Below, in pieces: positions 59,619 through 64,000 of a stretch of DNA of 64,000 nt (the first letter of the stretch is position 1; the number at the start of each line of letters is the position of its first letter). Source of the DNA: Bradyrhizobium sp. AZCC 2176 (GTDB lineage Bacteria; Pseudomonadota; Alphaproteobacteria; Rhizobiales; Xanthobacteraceae); NCBI RefSeq assembly GCF_036924645.1, contig NZ_JAZHRX010000001.1, positions 2,666,001 to 2,730,000 on the forward strand, given 5' to 3'. Both the position numbers and the translations under genes were made by a program. The notes under the pieces are model-generated. The model was not told the DNA's origin, did not search any database, and saw only the letters and a program-made list of their open reading frames with translations.

Positions 59619-61049
59619 GTGAAACGACGAAAGCTCATCCTTATCCTCGCCGCGACAGCCGCTCTCAGCGCCCTCGCGCTGTCGGCCGCCCGCGCCCGCG
59701 ATGTGGCGAAAGTCGCGACCGGCTTTGTCGCCAACGTGCTCTGCACCGATACCTTCGTCTCAGGCCTCGACCCGGTGCGGGTGTTTACCGAAACCACATC
59801 GGCGATGCCGGGAGCCGGACTGATTGCCTGGGCGCTCGACTACCGCGTCGATCGCGCGCGCAAGGACGTCACCGTGACGCTGTTCGGATTGGGCCGAAGC
59901 CACGCGGTCCACCGCGGCGAAGGTCTCGGCTGCTATCTCGATCACGGCGGCGCCGTGGCCGACATCACACTGCCGCCAGCGGAGGCCGGGCCGGCGCGGC
60001 TGCCTGACATCGCCGGCCCCTCGATCGTCGCGCCGCAAACGTCGAAACTGGCTGCCGCGCTCGACCGTGCCTTTGCCGAGCCGGACAAATCGACACCGCG
60101 CAACACCCGCGCGGTGGTGATCCTGAAGGACGGGCATGTCATTGCCGAGCGCTATGCCGACGGCATCGCCATCGACACGCCGTTGCTCGGATTCTCCGCC
60201 ACCAAATCGGTTATCTCGGCGCTTGCCGGCATCCTCGTGCGCAAGGGTGCGCTGCGGCTGCATGAGCCCGTGTCCATTGCGGCGTGGCAGGCTAACGGCG
60301 ATGCCAGGCGCACCATCACGCTCGATCATCTGCTGCGCCATACCGCGGGGCTCGCGCTTGGCAGTTCGCTGCAGGCGTCGCTGGCGTCCGCGCTTGAGCC
60401 GGTCAACCGGATGAAATTCATGGAGCCTGACATGGCCGCCTATGCGAAGAGCATGCCGCTGGAAACCGCGCCGGGTGCGGTGTGGAACTATCACGACGGC
60501 AATACCGTCATCCTCGCGCATCTGATCCGCCAGGCCACCGGCGGCAGCGCATCCAACATGATGCGCTTTGCGCGGCAGGAGTTGTTCGAGCCGCTCGGCA
60601 TGCACAACGTGACGCTCGAGTTCGACGCGTCGGGCAGTGCGGAAGGATCAAGCCAGTTGCTCGCCAGTGCGCGCGACTGGGCGCGGTTCGGCCAGCTCTA
60701 TCTCAATGACGGCACGGCCGGCGGAAAACGCATCCTCCCCGAAGGCTGGGTAAAATATTCGGCGACGCCGACGCCGCACGCCTGGGTCGGCCAGGGTGCC
60801 GGCTTCTGGACCAATCTCGGCGACAGCTTCGGCGCGACGTATCGCATCGAACGCGGCTGGCCGCGCGATGCGTTCTTCGCCAAGGGCACGGTCGGGCAAT
60901 ACGTCATCATCGTGCCTTCCGAACGGCTCGTCATCGTCCGGCTCGGCCGTTCGCCGAACTGGCCGCCGGAAGCCGATGGTGTGTTCGACCTCGTGCGCGA
61001 CGTGGTCGCGGCGACGGGAAGCAAGGCAAAGCTCGCCGGCGCGAATTGA
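59619..61049 (+). CDS. Exported serine hydrolase, beta-lactamase-related
   Basis: The 476-residue protein starts with a signal peptide (KRRKLILILAATAALSALALSA) and contains the serine active-site S193-A-T-K196 (LGFSATKSVIS) and Y291 in WNYHDGN. The family includes 6-aminohexanoate-dimer hydrolases and esterases acting in the periplasm. The start is GTG at 59619, with CCGGAGG 5 nt upstream. It follows the AraC gene by 147 bp on the same strand. Confidence 0.88.
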   Translation: MKRRKLILILAATAALSALALSAARARDVAKVATGFVANVLCTDTFVSGLDPVRVFTETTSAMPGAGLIAWALDYRVDRARKDVTVTLFGLGRSHAVHRGEGLGCYLDHGGAVADITLPPAEAGPARLPDIAGPSIVAPQTSKLAAALDRAFAEPDKSTPRNTRAVVILKDGHVIAERYADGIAIDTPLLGFSATKSVISALAGILVRKGALRLHEPVSIAAWQANGDARRTITLDHLLRHTAGLALGSSLQASLASALEPVNRMKFMEPDMAAYAKSMPLETAPGAVWNYHDGNTVILAHLIRQATGGSASNMMRFARQELFEPLGMHNVTLEFDASGSAEGSSQLLASARDWARFGQLYLNDGTAGGKRILPEGWVKYSATPTPHAWVGQGAGFWTNLGDSFGATYRIERGWPRDAFFAKGTVGQYVIIVPSERLVIVRLGRSPNWPPEADGVFDLVRDVVAATGSKAKLAGAN

Positions 61050-61120
61050 ACGCGATGCGGAGAATCCTCCTTCTCCCCTTGTGGGAGAAGGTGGTACCGC
61101 CGATGCTGCGCTAGCTCAGC

Positions 61121-62491
61121 CTACTGCCTTCCCAACTGCGTGGCCTTCTCGACGCGATCGAATCTCTCCAGCGACAAGATCGCGTCGGCGAGCTGGTCGG
61201 CGCGGTTGTTCAGCACGGGGCGGGCGAGCGTGAGGAATTTCTGCTGCATCGCCTGCGCGTCCGGAAATGTATCCGGCTCGCCCGAGGGATCGGCATAGAG
61301 CCGCTCATGCACGCCGTCCTCGGTGGTAATCGAGACGCGCGCGCCGAACGGATGGGTGCGGCCGACCTCCAGGCGATCGTCCTGCACCACGTCGAACTTG
61401 TCGGCGAGCGCATTGACCGCGGCATCGCCGAGCCGGCCGTAATCGTCCCAGCCGAAACGGCCCTGGTCCAGCGCCAGCGCGCCGGTGAAGAACATCGAGA
61501 ATTGCCCGCCGACGATCGACGTCGGATGGCGCTTGGTGGCGGCGTCACCCGTCAACGTGATGCCATTGCGGTGCAGACCGATCTCGACGCGCTTGATCTG
61601 GTCCGGCGTCAGATTGTGCTCCCGTCGCATCGCGATCAGCGCATCCAGCGCCGCATGGGTATAGCGGCAGCTCGGATACGGCTTTACGCCGATTTTCAGT
61701 GTCTCATAGGTCTTGCCGAGGCCGGCGGTCGCCTTGTCGGGATGAGAGTCGTCGCTGTAGCCGACCAGGAGGCCATGCTTGCCCTCGATGGACTCACTCG
61801 AGCCTACAAAATCGTTGCGCGCCAGCGTGGCGGCGATGACGCCGTTCATCGCCGCGGCGCCAACCTGGTAGCGCTTGTTCCAGGCGCCGTTGACGAGAAA
61901 CTGCAGCGAGCCCGCGGCCTGGCTGCCGGAAACGCCGAAGGCGGATATGATCTGATCCCTGGACAGACCAAACAATTTTCCCGCCGCCGCCGCGGCGCCA
62001 TAGGTTCCCGCTGTTGCGGTCGGGTGGAAGCCGCGCGCATAATGCGAAGTCGGATCGAGCGCGTTGCCGAGCCGGCAGCACACTTCATAGCCGGCCACGA
62101 TCGCGGTCAGCACATCGCGCCCCGATGCGCCGACCATTTCGCCGACCGCAAACGCCGCCGGCACCACGGGCGCGCTCGGATGCAGCGAGGAGTCCGCGTG
62201 GGTGTCGTCGAAATCGAGCGAATGGCCGAGTGCGCCGTTGAGCAGCGCCGCTACCGCGGGCGTCCAGGTCTTGGTGTCGCCGAACACAGTGGCCTCGCCC
62301 TTGCCGTCCAGCGCCAGCGCTTCCAGCATCCCGAGCAGCGAGGGGGTGGATTCCGCATCGCGCCGCGCCCGGATCGTGCTGCCGAGAAAATCCAGCGTCA
62401 GCACCTTGGCGCGTTCCAGCACCTTCGACGGGATGTCCTCGAATTTGAGGCCGGCGACATAGGCTGCAAGCGTTGCGGTTTCGTTGGCCAT
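61121..62491 (-). CDS. MmgE/PrpD-family protein
   Basis: The 456-residue protein belongs to the MmgE/PrpD family (2-methylcitrate dehydratase, cis-aconitate decarboxylase and relatives). It shows SLDFDDTHADSSLHPSAPVV, GYEVCCRLGNAL, HYARGFHPTATAGTYGAAAA and KPYPSCRYTHAALDAL. No prpB or prpC lies nearby, so propionate catabolism is not implied; the substrate is unknown. Confidence 0.88.
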   Translation of the reverse strand: MANETATLAAYVAGLKFEDIPSKVLERAKVLTLDFLGSTIRARRDAESTPSLLGMLEALALDGKGEATVFGDTKTWTPAVAALLNGALGHSLDFDDTHADSSLHPSAPVVPAAFAVGEMVGASGRDVLTAIVAGYEVCCRLGNALDPTSHYARGFHPTATAGTYGAAAAAGKLFGLSRDQIISAFGVSGSQAAGSLQFLVNGAWNKRYQVGAAAMNGVIAATLARNDFVGSSESIEGKHGLLVGYSDDSHPDKATAGLGKTYETLKIGVKPYPSCRYTHAALDALIAMRREHNLTPDQIKRVEIGLHRNGITLTGDAATKRHPTSIVGGQFSMFFTGALALDQGRFGWDDYGRLGDAAVNALADKFDVVQDDRLEVGRTHPFGARVSITTEDGVHERLYADPSGEPDTFPDAQAMQQKFLTLARPVLNNRADQLADAILSLERFDRVEKATQLGRQ

Positions 62492-62623
62492 CGTGTTTCC
62501 TCGTTTTGCCGGGCAGGGTAGGCGGGCGGATCTGAGCTTTCAAGTCGCCTTCCCGCCGCGGGCATCAGCCATGCCGAACGTCGTCTAGCACGGGCACGGC
62601 GGGCAATTTCCGGAAAGCGGCGC

Positions 62624-63730
62624 ATGATGGCCTTCGCAAAACGCATGCTTGGATCGCTCCGCGGCCGCAAGACGCAACTGGCACTGGCGGTCAGGCTCGC
62701 CGTCGCCGCGGTCGCGGCCTACGCGATCGCCCGAGCGCTGCATCTGATGCTGCCGCTATGGGCGGTACTCACCTCGCTCATCGTCACCCAGATGAGCGTC
62801 GGCCGATCGTTGAAAGCGACCCGAGACTACATGCTCGGCACGGTCGGCGGCGCAGTCTATGGCGGCGCCATCGCGATGCTGATCCCGCATTCCGGCGAGG
62901 GTGGCCTGCTGGCACTACTGGTGCTGGCGGTGGTGCCGACGGCCTTCATCGGCGCCATCAATCCCAGCCTGAGCGCCGCTACGGTGACGGCCGTGATCGT
63001 GCTGCTGGTTCCGGCGATGAACCACGCCAACCCGCTGGATTCCACGATCGACCGGCTGTTCGAGGTCACCGTTGGCGCGCTTACCGGGCTTGTGACTTCA
63101 TTTCTCGTGTTGCCATCACGGGCGGTCAGCCAGATTCGTATCAATGCGGCGCAGCTTCTGGAGCTGCTGGCAGCCGCGTTCGCCGAGCTGCTCGCAGGCC
63201 TGACGCGCGGGCTCGACAACGACGCCCTGCACCGCATCCAGGATGGTATCGGCACCGCGATGGCGAGCCTCCATGCGACCGGCCTGGAAGCCGAGCGCGA
63301 GCGCGCGGCGCATTTATCGTCGGGACCCGATACCGGCCCGTTGCTGCGCACCATCCAGCGCTTGCGCCACGATGTCGTGATGATCGGGCGCGCCAGCGTC
63401 GTGCCGCTGCCGGCCAATGTGCAGGCAAGGCTAGCGCGGCCACTGTCCGATGTCAGCAAAGCGATCGTCGACTATATGCGCGCGGCGGCGGTATCGTTGC
63501 AAAACGGCAGTGGCGCCGTGGACATCCGGCCTGTCGATGCGGCGCTGCAGGCCTATGCCGCTGAAGTCGCCGCGTTGCGCAGCGAGGGCCTGATCCGCGG
63601 CGTGCCCGTCGATGTCGCGGAGAGATTCTTCGCGTTGGGATTCTCGCTGGAACAGATGCGGCAGAACCTGAACGATCTCGACCGCTGCAATGCCGACTGG
63701 TGCGGGAAGCCGGCCGGCGCGACGGGCTAG
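62624..63730 (+). CDS. FUSC-family inner-membrane protein
   Basis: The 368-residue protein has about five to six N-terminal membrane segments (residues ~18-165; LAVRLAVAAVAAYAIARALH, AVLTSLIVTQMSVGRSLKAT, TVTAVIVLLVPA) and a C-terminal soluble helical domain (~170-350), as in fusaric-acid-resistance/aromatic-acid exporter-like proteins. No membrane-fusion or outer-membrane partner gene is adjacent, so a tripartite pump is not shown. Substrate unknown. Two tandem ATGs (62624/62627). Confidence 0.82.
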   Translation: MMAFAKRMLGSLRGRKTQLALAVRLAVAAVAAYAIARALHLMLPLWAVLTSLIVTQMSVGRSLKATRDYMLGTVGGAVYGGAIAMLIPHSGEGGLLALLVLAVVPTAFIGAINPSLSAATVTAVIVLLVPAMNHANPLDSTIDRLFEVTVGALTGLVTSFLVLPSRAVSQIRINAAQLLELLAAAFAELLAGLTRGLDNDALHRIQDGIGTAMASLHATGLEAERERAAHLSSGPDTGPLLRTIQRLRHDVVMIGRASVVPLPANVQARLARPLSDVSKAIVDYMRAAAVSLQNGSGAVDIRPVDAALQAYAAEVAALRSEGLIRGVPVDVAERFFALGFSLEQMRQNLNDLDRCNADWCGKPAGATG

Positions 63731-63750
63731 CGGGCTCCTCGCAATGACGT

Positions 63751-64000
63751 TCAGCCCACTTGGCGGAGCAGGGCCGGCACGATCAGCCGGTGAAACGGCA
63801 TGATGATCGCAAGATAAGTCCGGCCGAGCCAGTTGTGCGTCTTGACCAGCGTCGTCGCGGTGACCTGCCTGACGCTGCCGGGCGGCGTCAGGTCCACCAC
63901 GACGCGAAAGTCGAGATGGCGGTCGTTGAAGCCGGCGATCAGGCGCTCCGGCGTTTCGCTGACGACCGGAAATATTCCGATCATGTCGCGGGGCGCGGCG
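63751..64000 (-). CDS. DUF2867 domain-containing protein (partial)
   Basis: The 3' 83 codons are visible and the gene continues past the window end; the frame is open to 64000. GIFPVVSETPERLIAGFNDR, HLDFRVVVDL, TTLVKTHNWLGRTYLA and IMPFHRLIVPALL match the C-terminal part of DUF2867 proteins, which are often found near NAD-dependent epimerase-like genes. Function unknown. Confidence 0.75.
   Translation of the reverse strand, partial: AAPRDMIGIFPVVSETPERLIAGFNDRHLDFRVVVDLTPPGSVRQVTATTLVKTHNWLGRTYLAIIMPFHRLIVPALLRQVG

Noticed and set aside
63735..63750. CTCGCAATGAC at the end of the FUSC gene
   Set aside because: Looks like a fragment of the CCGTCATTGCGAGCG repeat, but it is too short to call.

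Overview
The window is chromosomal DNA from a Bradyrhizobium-like alphaproteobacterium (Bradyrhizobiaceae). The basis is high GC, an Irr protein with the exact Bradyrhizobium architecture (163 aa, Cys29 heme regulatory motif, His117-119), the alphaproteobacterial order rimP-nusA-ylxR-infB-rbfA-truB-rpsO-pnp, and many palindromic intergenic repeats typical of Bradyrhizobium. No tRNA, rRNA, CRISPR array, insertion sequence or prophage was recognised.

Layout. 1-4.3 kb: the 3' end of a MoeB/ThiF-type gene, an aldo/keto reductase divergent from a LysR regulator, a D-2-hydroxyacid dehydrogenase and a secreted SH3-domain protein. 4.4-8.5 kb: irr, divergent from fabA-fabB-fabV (unsaturated fatty acid synthesis, with FabV as the enoyl reductase), followed by a collapsed glutathione S-transferase remnant. 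8.5-13 kb: an oxidative-stress block, oxyR (with a downstream GNAT gene) divergent from katG, then a Tat-exported superoxide dismutase. 13.3-23.9 kb: the translation/RNA-metabolism operon on the minus strand, rimP-nusA-ylxR-infB-rbfA-truB-rpsO-pnp, with a good promoter and an intrinsic terminator in front of rimP that look like an attenuator. 24-27 kb: a DUF2336 gene, trmB and an M20 peptidase. 27.1-36.1 kb: a tightly packed minus-strand housekeeping series, tsaB-rimI-fur-HAD-miaB-phoH-ybeY-corC-lnt-xre, with many overlapping start/stop codons and several GTG/TTG starts. 36.1-41.4 kb: an Nfu-type Fe-S protein, a Usp protein, trpS, murJ and a PfkB sugar/adenosine kinase.

41.5-48 kb is the clearest accessory region: a type I restriction-modification operon hsdR-(vapB-vapC)-hsdS-hsdM with a VapBC toxin-antitoxin pair inserted between the restriction and specificity genes. 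All junctions from vapB to hsdM overlap. It lies between a half copy of a palindromic repeat and a stretch of about 0.8 kb of non-coding, apparently high-copy Bradyrhizobium repeat. This is the best candidate for an unusual system: a restriction module whose loss could be punished or sensed by the embedded toxin.

48.8-64 kb holds mostly metabolic and single-gene units: two serine beta-lactamase-like hydrolases, a short hypothetical protein, a succinate-semialdehyde-type dehydrogenase, a SulP transporter fused to STAS and cyclic-nucleotide-binding domains, an enoyl-CoA hydratase, purC, a pirin, a GNAT acetyltransferase, a membrane-anchored AraC regulator, an MmgE/PrpD protein, a FUSC membrane protein and a DUF2867 gene cut by the window end. 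Palindromic repeats are scattered through the intergenic spaces.

All family assignments are from reading the translated sequence. No database search was run, and start codons were chosen from ribosome binding sites, overlaps and family length.
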